This document shows positions 55,291 to 64,000 of a stretch of 64,000 nucleotides of DNA, piece by piece (the first letter of the stretch is position 1; each line of letters opens with the position of its first letter). The notes under the pieces were generated by a model, which made no database searches, was not told where the DNA came from, and saw only the letters and a program-made list of their open reading frames with translations. Where the stretch lies: NCBI RefSeq assembly GCF_014838735.1, contig NZ_JABUXQ010000003.1:54136-118135 (forward strand), given 5' to 3'. The DNA comes from Limosilactobacillus portuensis (GTDB taxonomy: Bacteria > Bacillota > Bacilli > Lactobacillales > Lactobacillaceae). The translations under genes and the position numbers were made by a program.

Positions 55291-57456
55291 ATGAATAACA
55301 ATCGGAGAAACAATAATTTTACTCATAACGTTCTCTTCTACGCAGTGATTTTCTTATGTATTATGGGAATTGCTTACTTCTTCTTTGGTGGAAGCCAAAA
55401 TAATGGACAAAGTAAGACTGTCTCACAAACAGAGTTTATCTCTGAATTGAAGAGTAACAAGGTTAAGAGTTTCCAGCTACAGCCAAATGGTGGAGTTTAC
55501 AAGATTACTGGTACTTATCGTAAACCACAATCTGTTGATAATAACTCTGCTAATAGTTTTGGTTTTGCCACGCAACGAAACAGTAAAGTTAACCACTTCC
55601 AAAGTTCGGTATTACAAAGTGACGTAACTGTTAGTCAACTGCAAAAGTATGCTAACCGGGATAACGTTAAGATCAGTACGCGGGCAGAGGAATCTAACAG
55701 TGTTTGGATGAACTTGCTGTTAACTGTTTTGCCACTAATCATCATGATATTCTTCTTCTACATGATGATGGGCCAAGCTGGCCAAGGTGGTGGCGGTCGT
55801 GGAGTAATGAGCTTTGGTAAGACAAAAGCAAAGCCTGCTGATGCCAAGAAAAACAAGGTTCGGTTCTCTGACGTTGCTGGTGAAGAAGAAGAAAAACAAG
55901 AATTGGTTGAAGTTGTTGAATTCTTAAAGAATCCAAAGAAGTTCACTCGTTTGGGTGCTAAGATCCCATCTGGTGTTCTACTTGAGGGTCCTCCAGGTAC
56001 TGGTAAGACCTTGCTTGCAAAGGCGGTTGCTGGTGAATCTGGAGTTCCATTCTTCTCAATTTCTGGTTCTGACTTCGTTGAAATGTTTGTCGGTGTTGGT
56101 GCTAGCCGGGTTCGGGACTTATTCGAACAGGCTAAAAAAGCAGCCCCTGCAATCATTTTCATTGATGAAATTGATGCCGTTGGTCGACGGCGTGGTGCCG
56201 GAATGGGTGGTGGCCATGATGAACGTGAACAAACCCTGAACCAATTACTGGTTGAAATGGATGGGTTCCAAGGTGACGAAGGTGTCATTGTAATGGCTGC
56301 TACTAACCGTTCTGATGTCTTGGATCCTGCTTTGCTTCGTCCAGGTCGGTTTGACCGGAAGATTTTAGTTGGTCGTCCAGACGTTAAGGGACGTGAAGCT
56401 ATTCTCCGTGTTCATGCTAAAAATAAGCCATTAGCAAATGACGTTGATCTGAAGGAAATTGCAAAGCAAACGCCTGGATTCGTCGGTGCTGACTTGGCTA
56501 ACTTGCTAAATGAAGCTGCGCTATTAGCTGCTCGCCGAAACAAGACGCAAATTGATGCTGCTGATCTAGATGAAGCCGAAGACCGGGTAATTGCCGGCCC
56601 TGCTAAGCATGATCGGGTGGAATCAAAGCAAGAACGCCGGACCGTTGCTTACCACGAAGCAGGGCACACAATTGTTGGGCTTGTCTTGAATGATGCCCGA
56701 GTCGTCCATAAGGTAACAATTGTTCCTCGTGGTCGTGCTGGTGGTTACGCTATTATGCTGCCACGTGAAGATCAGATGTTAATGTCTAAGAAGAACGCTG
56801 AAGAACAGATCGCCGGATTAATGGGTGGTCGTGCGGCTGAAGAATTAATCTTCAAGTCTCAATCTTCAGGTGCTTCTAACGACTTTGAACAAGCAACTCA
56901 AATCGCACGGGCAATGGTTACCCAATATGGGATGAGTGATAAGATTGGTCCTGTTGAATTACAAAGTTCTGGTCAAGTATTTACGGGCCAGGGCTACGAC
57001 CAGTCACCATACTCTGAAAAGACTGCTGCCTTAGTTGACGAGGAAGTTCGCCGGATCCTTCGTGAAGGACATGAACAAGCTCTTCATATCATCGAGACCC
57101 ACCGTGAACAACATAAGCTGATCGCTGAAGCATTACTGAAGTACGAAACACTTGACGAAAAGCAAATTCTTAGTCTTTATAAGACTGGGAAATTGCCTGA
57201 TAAGGATATTGCTGCGGCTGATGAAGAAGCCCGTGCACAAACCTTTGAAGAGTCAAAGCGTGCCTTGGAAAGATTAGAAGATGAAAAGCACAGTAATGCA
57301 ACTGAACAACTAAAAGCAAGTAGTTCAGCTACAGATGATGAAGCTTCACAAGCTGCTGATACTCCAAATAGTGAGGCAGCTGGTGCACCAACATCTGCTA
57401 GTGATGCAGATTCTGATTCCAATCATTCCGATGCTCCGGATGAGCGTGATAAATAA
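55291..57456 (+). CDS. ftsH: ATP-dependent zinc metalloprotease FtsH
   Basis: Membrane-anchored AAA+ protease that removes misassembled membrane proteins and some regulators. 721 residues: membrane helix 1 (about 13-32), an extracytoplasmic loop, helix 2 (about 140-160), Walker [14 protein letters not shown] (about 233-245), Walker [12 protein letters not shown], second region of homology [20 protein letters not shown], zinc motif HEAGH, and a long Ser/Ala/Asp-rich acidic C-terminal tail of about 60 residues of low complexity. AGGAGG ribosome site. The operator-like sequence upstream suggests CtsR heat-shock control, as reported for L. plantarum ftsH. Confidence 0.97.
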   Translation: MNNNRRNNNFTHNVLFYAVIFLCIMGIAYFFFGGSQNNGQSKTVSQTEFISELKSNKVKSFQLQPNGGVYKITGTYRKPQSVDNNSANSFGFATQRNSKVNHFQSSVLQSDVTVSQLQKYANRDNVKISTRAEESNSVWMNLLLTVLPLIIMIFFFYMMMGQAGQGGGGRGVMSFGKTKAKPADAKKNKVRFSDVAGEEEEKQELVEVVEFLKNPKKFTRLGAKIPSGVLLEGPPGTGKTLLAKAVAGESGVPFFSISGSDFVEMFVGVGASRVRDLFEQAKKAAPAIIFIDEIDAVGRRRGAGMGGGHDEREQTLNQLLVEMDGFQGDEGVIVMAATNRSDVLDPALLRPGRFDRKILVGRPDVKGREAILRVHAKNKPLANDVDLKEIAKQTPGFVGADLANLLNEAALLAARRNKTQIDAADLDEAEDRVIAGPAKHDRVESKQERRTVAYHEAGHTIVGLVLNDARVVHKVTIVPRGRAGGYAIMLPREDQMLMSKKNAEEQIAGLMGGRAAEELIFKSQSSGASNDFEQATQIARAMVTQYGMSDKIGPVELQSSGQVFTGQGYDQSPYSEKTAALVDEEVRRILREGHEQALHIIETHREQHKLIAEALLKYETLDEKQILSLYKTGKLPDKDIAAADEEARAQTFEESKRALERLEDEKHSNATEQLKASSSATDDEASQAADTPNSEAAGAPTSASDADSDSNHSDAPDERDK

Positions 57457-57466
57457 TTAGATTGAG

Positions 57467-57514
57467 AAACAGGGGGAATAAGCCGAGAGGTCGGTCGTGT
57501 TCTTCCTGTTTTTT
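57467..57514 (+). terminator. Hairpin between ftsH and hslO, terminator-like
   Basis: AAACAGGGGGAA pairs with TTCTTCCTGTTT (two G-U), with an inner CCGA/TCGG stem, followed by a T run. The hslO ribosome site AAAGGATGA starts only a few bases later, so hslO must rely on read-through. Confidence 0.6.
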
Positions 57515-57533
57515 ACGTGAAAGGATGATAAAA

Positions 57534-58436
57534 ATGAAATCAACAGACTATTTAGTAAAAAGTATTAGCAAGGACGGCAAGTTTCGTGCTTATGCGGTTA
57601 ATGCCAGTCAATTAGTCGAAAAGGCCCATGAAATTCATGATACCTGGAGTGCTTCTTCAGCTGCTCTTGGTCGAACACTAATTGGAACTCTCCTTTTGGC
57701 AACTGCCAGTCTCCAAGGTGAAGCAGGGATGACCGTTAAAATTCAGGGTGATGGTCCAGTTGGGTTTATTGTTGCTGATGGGACAGCTCAGGGAACCGTT
57801 AAGGGCTACATGGGGAATAACCACGTTAGTTTACCGGCAAATGAAAAGGGAAAGATCGATGTTTCTGGAGCGATTGGCAAACACGGAACATTATCCGTTA
57901 CCAAAATGGCGCCTGGAGATAAGACGCCATATACCGGGCAGGTTAATTTGGTTTCTGGTGAACTTGGTGATGACTTTACCTATTACCTTGCCCAATCGGA
58001 ACAGATTCCGTCAGCGGTTGGTCTTTCTGTCTTTGTTAATCCTGATGAATCAATTGAAGTTGCTGGTGGCTTTATGATTCAAGTGCTCCCTGGGGCAAGT
58101 GATGAAGAAATTAGTAAACTTGAAAAGAAATTGAAGGAGTTGCCACTAGTATCAGAAATGCTTCGGGACGGTGATACTCCTGAGGATATCTTGAAACGAA
58201 TTTTTGGTGATCAATTGAAGATTTTAGACCGGATGCCAGTTTCATACCGTTGCGATTGCAGTAAGGAACGGTTCGCGCACGCATTGGCAAGCATCTCAAA
58301 GAAGGATCTGGAAAAGATGATTAATGAAGATCACCATGCTGAAGCGGTCTGCCAATTCTGTGGTAAGAAGTATGAATTTAATGAGCAGGAATTAAAAGAT
58401 ATCTATGCCAAAATGAACCAAGAGGAATCTAAATAA
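57534..58436 (+). CDS. hslO: Redox-regulated chaperone Hsp33
   Basis: Holdase chaperone activated by oxidation of a C-terminal zinc centre. 300 residues from ATG 57534. The N-terminal folding domain is typical (LLLATASLQGEAGMTVKIQG), and the zinc cysteines are in YRCDCSKERF and VCQFCGKKYEF. The frame continues upstream to 57462 but that part lies over the hairpin and has no ribosome site. Placement after ftsH puts two protein-quality factors in one transcript. Confidence 0.95.
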   Translation: MKSTDYLVKSISKDGKFRAYAVNASQLVEKAHEIHDTWSASSAALGRTLIGTLLLATASLQGEAGMTVKIQGDGPVGFIVADGTAQGTVKGYMGNNHVSLPANEKGKIDVSGAIGKHGTLSVTKMAPGDKTPYTGQVNLVSGELGDDFTYYLAQSEQIPSAVGLSVFVNPDESIEVAGGFMIQVLPGASDEEISKLEKKLKELPLVSEMLRDGDTPEDILKRIFGDQLKILDRMPVSYRCDCSKERFAHALASISKKDLEKMINEDHHAEAVCQFCGKKYEFNEQELKDIYAKMNQEESK

Positions 58437-58540
58437 CTCAATTTATTTGGTGAAAAATCGATGATGTGCTATCATGATTTGGTTATTGAACGAAGAATTA
58501 GCCAGTGCAGTTCACATTAATTTTATAATGAGGTGAAAAA

Positions 58541-59551
58541 ATGAAGTGGCATATTGGAAATGTCGAAATTCCTAACCAGGTTGTGGTTGCCCCAATGGCT
58601 GGAGTTACCAACTCGGCATTTCGGGTGATTTGCAAGGAGTTTGGTGCAGGATACGTAGTCTGCGAGATGATTTCTGATCGGGGAATTATGTACCATAACA
58701 AGAAAACGTTGAACATGATGGATGTCGATCCAAGTGAGCACCCGATGGGAATTCAAATTTTTGGTGGTACAAAGGAAACCTTAGTTCAGGCCGCTAAGTA
58801 TGTTGATGAACATACAGCAGCTGATGTGATTGATATTAATATGGGATGCCCAGTTAATAAGGTTGTTAAAACGGATGCTGGTGCCCGCTGGCTTCTTGGC
58901 CCCAATAAGGTTTACGAAATGGTATCATATGTTACCGATGCAGTGAAAAAACCAGTTACGGTAAAAATGCGGACTGGCTGGGACGATAAGCATATCTATG
59001 CAGTTGAAAATGCCCTAGCAGCTGAACGGGCAGGTGCTGCAGCTCTAGCAATGCATGGTCGAACCCGAAAACAAATGTATACGGGACACGCTGATTGGAA
59101 TATACTAAAAGAAGTAGCAGATCATTTATCAATTCCATTTATGGCTAATGGTGATGTTCGGACTCCAGAAGATGCTAAGCGGATTCTGGATGAGACGGGA
59201 GCAACCGCTGCAATGATTGGTCGAGCAGCTCTTGGTAACCCATGGATGTTAAAGCGAACAGAACATTACTTGGAAACTGGCGAGCTTCTTCCTGAAGCCA
59301 CACCTGAACAAAAAATTAAGATGGCTAAGGAACACCTTAATCGATTGATTGACCTCAAAGGTGAATATGTGGGTGTTCGGGAATTTCGTGGCCTTTCTAC
59401 TTACTATCTTAAGGGAATTCCCCGTTCTGCCCGGACCAAAGCTTCGTTAGTTGAAGCGGAGACTCGTCAGGAAATGAATGATATTTTTGATCGGTTTGCT
59501 GAACAAACAGCTGAGCGTGAATTGAAGAAAGAGCAACGGAAGCACGCTTAA
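58541..59551 (+). CDS. dusB: tRNA-dihydrouridine synthase DusB
   Basis: FMN enzyme reducing uridines in the tRNA D-loop. 336 residues with [13 protein letters not shown] near the N-terminus, the catalytic Cys in [15 protein letters not shown], and VKMRTGWDD and [11 protein letters not shown] in the barrel. AATGAGGTG ribosome site. It lies 104 nt after hslO with a possible extended -10 TGCTATCAT at about 58467-58475, and 20 nt before lysS, with which it is probably co-transcribed, as is usual in Firmicutes. Confidence 0.95.
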   Translation: MKWHIGNVEIPNQVVVAPMAGVTNSAFRVICKEFGAGYVVCEMISDRGIMYHNKKTLNMMDVDPSEHPMGIQIFGGTKETLVQAAKYVDEHTAADVIDINMGCPVNKVVKTDAGARWLLGPNKVYEMVSYVTDAVKKPVTVKMRTGWDDKHIYAVENALAAERAGAAALAMHGRTRKQMYTGHADWNILKEVADHLSIPFMANGDVRTPEDAKRILDETGATAAMIGRAALGNPWMLKRTEHYLETGELLPEATPEQKIKMAKEHLNRLIDLKGEYVGVREFRGLSTYYLKGIPRSARTKASLVEAETRQEMNDIFDRFAEQTAERELKKEQRKHA

Positions 59552-59571
59552 TTAAGAGGAGGAGAAAGTAC

Positions 59572-61092
59572 GTGTCACAAGAATTAGATCAAATGCGCGT
59601 TCGTCGCGAAAAGATGGAAGAACTTAAAGAGGCGGGAATTGAACCATTCGGTCGTCGCTTTAAGCGGGATCACCTTGCTCAAGACTTGCACGATAAGTAC
59701 GATCAATTTGATAAGGAAGAACTAAGCGAAAAGGGCGAAATGGTGATTATCGCTGGTCGAATGACGCGGAAGCGGAGTAGCGGTAAGGCTGGCTTTGCTG
59801 ATTTCGTTGATCGAACTGGTAAGATTCAAGTGTATGCTCGAAAAGACATGGTTGGTGATGAACCATACCATATCTTTAAGCGTGCTGATATTGGTGACTT
59901 TCTTGGGATTGAAGGGGATGTAATCAAAACCGATACGGGAGAATTAACTGTTCGGGCCCACAAGATTACATTCTTGTCTAAAGCTCTTCGGCCACTTCCA
60001 AACAAGTGGGAAGGGGTTACCGATCCTGAAACAATTTATCGTCAACGTTATCTTGACCTGATTTCAAATCCAGAAAGCTTCAAGCGCTTCCACCAACGAA
60101 CAGCGATCATTAAAGCAGTTCGTCGTTACATGGATGAACATGGCTTTACTGAAGTTGAAACACCAATTTTGAACACCCAAGCAGGGGGTGCAAATGCTCG
60201 ACCATTTATTACCCACCACAATGCATTGGATATTGATATGTACTTGCGGATTGCAACCGAACTTTACTTGAAGCGGTTGATTGTTGGTGGCTTTGAACGG
60301 GTTTACGAACTTGGCCGGATTTTCCGGAATGAAGGGATGGATCCACACCATAACCCTGAATTTACCACAATGGAAACCTATGCTGCTTACTTTGACTTCC
60401 GTGACGTAATGGATGAAACTGAGGGGATTGTTAAGGCAGCAGCTAAGGTTGTCTCTGATGATGGCAAGATTACTTACCAGGGGCATGAAATCGACCTTGG
60501 CGGTGAATTTAAGCGGATCACAATGGTTGACGCTGTTAAGGAAAAGACAGGAATTGACTTTAGCGATGAATCAATGACTGATGATGACGCCAAGAAGCTG
60601 GCTGACGAGCATAAGGTTGAATATAAGCCATACTGGACAAAGGGTCATATTTTGAATGCCTTCTTTGAAGAATTCGTTGAAGATACCTTGATTCAACCAA
60701 CGTTTGTTTATGAGTACCCAGTTGAAGTTTCACCACTAGCAAAGCGGAACAAGGAAAATCCAGCAATGACTGATCGATTTGAATTGTACGTTGACGGTAG
60801 TGAATTAGCAAATGCCTTTAGTGAATTAAACGATCCAATTGACCAAAAGGAACGTTTTGAAATGCAAGCTAAGGAAAAGGCTAATGGTAATGATGAAGCA
60901 GAACCAGTAGACTTAGATTACGTTGAGGCCCTTGAATATGGGATGCCGCCAACAGGTGGTCTCGGAATCGGTATTGACCGGTTAGTAATGTTATTAACTG
61001 ATGCTAAGTCTATTCGTGATGTCATCCTTTTCCCAACTATGCGTCCAGAAAAGGAAGAAACGAACGGTAAGAAGAAAAAGAACAAGAAGTAG
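59572..61092 (+). CDS. lysS: Lysyl-tRNA synthetase (class II)
   Basis: Charges tRNA-Lys. 506 residues: an N-terminal OB-fold anticodon-binding domain (about 55-165) and a class II catalytic domain with motif 2 [18 protein letters not shown] and motif 3 [18 protein letters not shown] start 59572 preceded by AGAGGAGGAGA. A Lys-rich C-terminal end KKKKNKK. Follows dusB closely and ends in a strong hairpin shared with the convergent LysR gene. No T-box leader is seen. Confidence 0.97.
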   Translation: MSQELDQMRVRREKMEELKEAGIEPFGRRFKRDHLAQDLHDKYDQFDKEELSEKGEMVIIAGRMTRKRSSGKAGFADFVDRTGKIQVYARKDMVGDEPYHIFKRADIGDFLGIEGDVIKTDTGELTVRAHKITFLSKALRPLPNKWEGVTDPETIYRQRYLDLISNPESFKRFHQRTAIIKAVRRYMDEHGFTEVETPILNTQAGGANARPFITHHNALDIDMYLRIATELYLKRLIVGGFERVYELGRIFRNEGMDPHHNPEFTTMETYAAYFDFRDVMDETEGIVKAAAKVVSDDGKITYQGHEIDLGGEFKRITMVDAVKEKTGIDFSDESMTDDDAKKLADEHKVEYKPYWTKGHILNAFFEEFVEDTLIQPTFVYEYPVEVSPLAKRNKENPAMTDRFELYVDGSELANAFSELNDPIDQKERFEMQAKEKANGNDEAEPVDLDYVEALEYGMPPTGGLGIGIDRLVMLLTDAKSIRDVILFPTMRPEKEETNGKKKKNKK

Positions 61093-61103
61093 TAACATAT
61101 AAG

Positions 61104-61145
61104 GAGCCACATCCTCTTGAAATTTGAGAGAGGTGTGGCTCTTTT
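61104..61145. terminator. Terminator between convergent lysS and LysR gene
   Basis: GAGCCACATCCTCT (61104-61117) pairs with AGAGGTGTGGCTC (61129-61141) with a small bulge, then TTTT. It lies between the two stop codons and can serve both strands. Confidence 0.75.
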
Positions 61146-61147
61146 GG

Positions 61148-62038
61148 TTATTTCACTAGATCATATATTTTTTGTGCTACCTGCCTAGTTAATACTGGTG
61201 CACTTTGTAAGTAAGAGACGGCAAGAGTTAGATTAATCAAGTTGAGAGGGAGTGGCATTAGACAGTATGCACTTTCTTTAGTTAAACTATCTTGCGCAAT
61301 CTTGGTGGTTGTGATTGTTGTTGCTTTAGTCTTGAGTGCTAGTTGGGTTGCTAATCTACTTATTGGCATTTCAGCTAACTTATTAATAGAAATATGATTT
61401 TTCTTGAGAAGATAATTAACTTGCTGCTGAAAGAAAGAAGCATTACTAACGGCAATGTAGTTGCTATTATTTAGTTTCGATAATCCTTCTTCAGAAAAAG
61501 AAATAATTTTTTGATGGGGGTTGTATAGGGGACAAGTATCTGGAATAAGCAGTGACATTTCTGCTGGTTCAAATGGCAGAATCTGAAAAAGCGGATTGTT
61601 GCATTTTTGACCAATTACAATATCGACCTCTTTACTAGTTAAGGAGTGCTCATTAGCAGTTGTTGTAACCTTAAATAGTGTTTCAGGAAAGGCTTGATGG
61701 AGGATAGCAATGATATTAGTTACTGACAAGCCAATTAGGGAGCAAAAAGCAATTGTAATTACCCCTTCTTCTTGATGCTTGAGTCTCCTAATATTGGTAT
61801 GGAGATTATCTTCGGCGGCTTGAATTTCTTTCATGTTATTAAGAATTGATTCTCCTGCCTTTGTTAAAGAGAGTGGATTAGTTCTATTAACTAATTTGAT
61901 TTGATAATTGTCTTCCATTTTTTTAATTAGTCGACTGATGTAAGGCTGACTTAAATATAATTTTTCAGCAAGGGTGGTTAAGGTAGCGGTGTATTGGGCA
62001 CCTTCTAAGATTTGAATTTCTCGTCTTAAATTATTCAT
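61148..62038 (-). CDS. LysR family transcriptional regulator
   Basis: 296 residues: an N-terminal winged helix (TTLAEKLYLSQPYISRLIKK, about 21-40) and a LysR-type effector domain (GVITIAFCSLIGL...). Divergent from the flavin oxidoreductase gene across 96 bp, the classic layout for a LysR regulator and its target. The gene is more AT-rich than its neighbours, hinting at an accessory origin of this pair. The ligand is unknown. The LysR-box itself is not clear; TATAAC..GTATAA-like half sites occur near 62094-62118. Confidence 0.9.
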   Translation of the reverse strand: MNNLRREIQILEGAQYTATLTTLAEKLYLSQPYISRLIKKMEDNYQIKLVNRTNPLSLTKAGESILNNMKEIQAAEDNLHTNIRRLKHQEEGVITIAFCSLIGLSVTNIIAILHQAFPETLFKVTTTANEHSLTSKEVDIVIGQKCNNPLFQILPFEPAEMSLLIPDTCPLYNPHQKIISFSEEGLSKLNNSNYIAVSNASFFQQQVNYLLKKNHISINKLAEMPISRLATQLALKTKATTITTTKIAQDSLTKESAYCLMPLPLNLINLTLAVSYLQSAPVLTRQVAQKIYDLVK

Positions 62039-62134
62039 TATTATTCCTCATCTGTAATAATTTCACTAACTATTACTATTTTACTTGCTATGGTTATAAC
62101 ATCATAATAATAGTATAAACGATATGGAGGGATC

Positions 62135-63130
62135 ATGATGAATAAAGTTACCGAAAAATTAGGAATCGAAAAACCAATTATCCAGGGTCCGTTATTCTGG
62201 TTAACAAATGCAGAAATGGTTGCTGCTGTTTCTAATGCTGGAGGAATGGGAACACTTGGGATTAATGCAGGTCAGTATCCAATTGATACCTCAGAAAGTC
62301 ATAATCAGACCTTTGAGAACATGCAAAGGGAAATTCGAAAAACTAAAGCACTAACGAAAAAGCCATTTGGAATTAATCTTATTTTTACTCCTGATCCAGA
62401 TAAAGATGCTTTTACTGGTAGGATGATTGAATTAATGGCTAAAGAGAAGGTTGCTGCCGCGGTAATCTATGCTGCTAAACCAATTTCTCGGTGGTTTAAT
62501 AAGCTACACGATAACGGTATTAAAATTATTTATCGTCCTGCTACGCCAACAAAAGAAATAGTTGAAGCAAGTGTTCAAATGGGGGCTGACGTTATCGTCG
62601 CAACAGGCTTTGACGAAGGTGGAACCGTTCCAGACAAAGCTGTAGGAACATTTTCTGCAGTTCCGTATGTGGTTGATATAGTTAATGGTCGAATACCAGT
62701 AATGGCTGCTGGAGGAATTGTCGATGCCCGTACCGCCAAAGCTGCCTTTGCTCTAGGTGCTGATGGTATTTTTGCAGGTACTGCTTTTTTGGCAACGGAA
62801 GAATCACCAATGGCTGATAATATTAAGCAAGCGGTTATAGAAAATGATGCATATAACGAAGTCTTGTTTAGTGCTGAACCGAAATATTATCGCTCTCTTC
62901 CAGGAGAATTACCTAATCGACTAGTTCAATTAACCGACGAAGGTAAAAGTAAAGAAGAAGTGTGGCATACTGCCAATGCTTATCGCGGAATGCACGATGG
63001 AATGATTGATGGTGATCTCAGTAAGGGATATGCTTCACTTGGTCTTGGCATTTCTTTCATTCATCAAATTGATCCAATTGATAAAGTAGTTGACCGAATT
63101 TATTCGGGGGTACCAGAAGAACAACGATAA
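62135..63130 (+). CDS. FMN-dependent nitronate monooxygenase / enoyl-reductase-like oxidoreductase
   Basis: 331-residue TIM-barrel flavoprotein of the NPD/2-nitropropane dioxygenase family. Seen are PIIQGPLFWLTNAEMVAAV and NAGGMGTLG at the N-terminus, ATGFDEGGTVPDK (substituting for the usual xGGHxG), and the FMN phosphate site MAAGGIVDARTAKAAFALGA..GTAFLATEES. It resembles FabK as well as nitronate monooxygenases; the fatty-acid gene context of FabK is absent, so function is open. ATG 62135 or 62138; the second is better spaced from GGAGG. Probably controlled by the divergent LysR protein. Confidence 0.85.
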   Translation: MMNKVTEKLGIEKPIIQGPLFWLTNAEMVAAVSNAGGMGTLGINAGQYPIDTSESHNQTFENMQREIRKTKALTKKPFGINLIFTPDPDKDAFTGRMIELMAKEKVAAAVIYAAKPISRWFNKLHDNGIKIIYRPATPTKEIVEASVQMGADVIVATGFDEGGTVPDKAVGTFSAVPYVVDIVNGRIPVMAAGGIVDARTAKAAFALGADGIFAGTAFLATEESPMADNIKQAVIENDAYNEVLFSAEPKYYRSLPGELPNRLVQLTDEGKSKEEVWHTANAYRGMHDGMIDGDLSKGYASLGLGISFIHQIDPIDKVVDRIYSGVPEEQR

Positions 63131-63144
63131 TGGAACCAGATAGT

Positions 63145-63185
63145 GACTTCACAATGTCTTAAAAGGCAATGCGGAGTCTTTTTAT
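63145..63185 (+). terminator. Terminator after the oxidoreductase gene
   Basis: GACTTCACAATGTC pairs imperfectly with GGCAATGCGGAGTC around an AAAA-containing loop, followed by TTTTT. Confidence 0.55.
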
Positions 63186-63517
63186 ATTAGATTTCTGTAG
63201 AGAGAAAATTAATCTGAAACGAATGTTAATAGTGTTTGAAGATCCAAGGGATGGTTATCTTGTTGATGAATTTTAGAATTACTAGAAATAGACAAAGGAG
63301 TGAAAAAATTTTGATTAGTCAGTAATAAAATCTTTGCGATGAATATAGTAAGAAACATTTTCATGTGTAGGTGTAAACGTTATTGAAAATAGATCGAACT
63401 TTAAATTGATCGATCGTTATTTTTTACGTTAAAACGGCAAATATTATGAACAATAATGAACTAAGAAATCGCAAAATTCGCTTATAGAAAATTTGTTTAA
63501 TTTTTTTAGAATAGACG
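63186..63517. other. AT-rich gap before the rRNA promoters, nothing recognised
   Basis: No reading frame with a ribosome site and family-like sequence. A weak hairpin GATCGA/TCGATC with TTATTTTTT after it (about 63391-63426) could be a terminator or remnant. The remainder may serve as upstream AT-rich enhancer of the rRNA promoters. Confidence 0.3.
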
Positions 63518-63714
63518 TTGACTTATTAATGATGAGCTTGTATAGTAATTAACGTTGTCTATGAGGTAATAACTTTTTCAAGTGTTTATTGAAATTAGTT
63601 ATTGACTTAAGGAAGACGGCATGCTATATTATAAAAGTTGCTTGTTAAAAAGTATGACAGCTAGTTAAAATGTTAAAATTAGTTGTTGACATTACTATGA
63701 GCATCTGATATAAT
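63518..63714 (+). promoter_or_regulatory. Three tandem rRNA promoters spaced exactly 84 bp
   Basis: P1 TTGACT (63518-63523)-17-TATAGT (63541-63546); P2 TTGACT (63602-63607)-17-TATATT (63625-63630); P3 TTGACA (63686-63691)-17-TATAAT (63709-63714). Each is preceded by AT-rich DNA resembling UP elements (for example TTTTTTTAGAATAGA, TTTATTGAAATTAG, TTAAAATTAG). Near-consensus boxes and location make them rRNA operon promoters. Confidence 0.85.
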
Positions 63715-63883
63715 AAATTTGTTAGTCAGCGCTTGCTGCTAACTAAGGTAGACCTTTGAAAACTGAACAAAGTTTCGACGAATCAAATGTGTAGGGTCTT
63801 CAATCATAATGATTTGAAGCAAAACATTTGTGAAGTCAATTCGCTTAATTAATTTGAATTAGAGCTATTCAAGTTCTTATATT
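63715..63883 (+). promoter_or_regulatory. rRNA leader with boxA-like antiterminator and 16S processing region
   Basis: After the last promoter a hairpin GTTAGTCAGC/GCTGCTAAC (63721-63743) is followed by GACCTTTGAAAACTGAACAA (63751-63770), the boxA-type sequence common in Firmicutes rRNA leaders for NusB/NusE antitermination. The rest, to 63883, should contain the 5' strand of the long stem that RNase III cuts to release 16S precursor. Confidence 0.65.
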
Positions 63884-64000
63884 TTATATGAGAGTTTGAT
63901 CCTGGCTCAGGATGAACGCCGGCGGTGTGCCTAATACATGCAAGTCGAGCGCACTGGCCCAACTGATATGACGTGCTTGCACTGAATTGACGTTGGATTC
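63884..64000 (+). rRNA. rrs: 16S ribosomal RNA, 5' end (partial)
   Basis: AGAGTTTGATCCTGGCTCAG at 63891-63910 is the universal 5' 16S sequence (E. coli position 8 onward), so the mature end is about 63884. CCTAATACATGCAAGTCGAG follows, then the start of variable region 1 with GCACTGGCCCAACTGATATG. This V1 pattern is of the Limosilactobacillus type and recalls L. vaginalis. The gene runs off the right edge. Confidence 0.98.

Noticed and set aside
55758-56288. 176-codon minus-strand frame inside ftsH
   Set aside because: A shadow of the conserved AAA domain, Ser/Pro-rich nonsense composition, no ribosome site.
59552-59572. T-box leader for lysS (and for metG at 181-255)
   Set aside because: The spaces are too short and no specifier stem or T-box motif is present.
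60064-60486. 140-codon minus-strand frame inside lysS
   Set aside because: Fully antisense to conserved class II motifs, no ribosome site.

Overview
The window looks like chromosome of a heterofermentative lactobacillus, most likely the genus Limosilactobacillus (vaginalis/oris/reuteri neighbourhood). The basis is the gene order (metG-tatD-rnmV-rsmA-veg, purR-glmU-prs, rpoE-pyrG-murA-rpmE2, pth-mfd-rqcP-divIC-yabR-tilS-hpt-ftsH-hslO-dusB-lysS), the moderate GC, the strong AGGAGG ribosome sites, and the 5' end of a 16S rRNA gene at the right edge whose first variable region recalls L. vaginalis. The species call is from memory and was not searched. Almost everything is core chromosome. I see no transposase, phage, CRISPR or tRNA gene.

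Layout. 1-9.4 kb: tail of a DUF72 gene, methionyl-tRNA synthetase, a TatD/RNase M5/KsgA operon, veg, an orphan ispE, and purR-glmU-prs. 9.5-14.6 kb: an unassigned lipoprotein, a choloylglycine-hydrolase-family enzyme, and on the minus strand lipL, ywfO and a Cof-type phosphatase. 14.7-19.4 kb: DUF1934 protein, RNA polymerase delta, CTP synthase behind an apparent CTP-sensing leader, MurA with Asp in place of the catalytic Cys, and L31 type B. 19.5-28.2 kb: an EIIC-like permease overlapping a membrane-anchored hydrolase, sortase A, a tyrosine phosphatase, LemA-HtpX, MurF and the helicase CshA.

28.4-36.9 kb is the accessory highlight: one very large LPXTG adhesin gene (about 2816 residues if restored). 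It has a YSIRK signal, a predicted beta-helix domain, 5 FIVAR and about 20 DUF1542 repeats, and is broken by three separate single-base frame changes. Two of these lie in G runs and the third removes the wall anchor. 37-41.5 kb: the dltXABCD operon on the minus strand, with a dltX that lacks a standard start codon. 41.7-46 kb: acpS-alr and a codBA operon behind a PyrR-type attenuator. 46-48.2 kb: a CBS-ACT protein and pth, separated by arrays of palindromic repeats. 48.2-61 kb: the mfd-to-lysS housekeeping block. 61-64 kb: a LysR regulator divergent from a nitronate-monooxygenase-like gene, then three rRNA promoters spaced exactly 84 bp apart and the 16S start.

Themes. Nucleotide supply is tied together by purR, prs, pyrG, codBA and hpt, and three of these have recognisable leader or operator signals. 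Envelope construction runs through murA, murF, glmU, dlt, alr, srtA and the adhesin that srtA would anchor. The least explained sequence is a family of nested hairpins at 22.6, 46.0, 46.15, 47.8 and 48.05 kb. Its arms differ between copies by compensatory changes, and its 3' halves recur as degenerate tandem units of about 52 nt. Several genes (pyrG, codB, pth, cshA, hslO) have terminator-like hairpins placed directly in front of their ribosome site.
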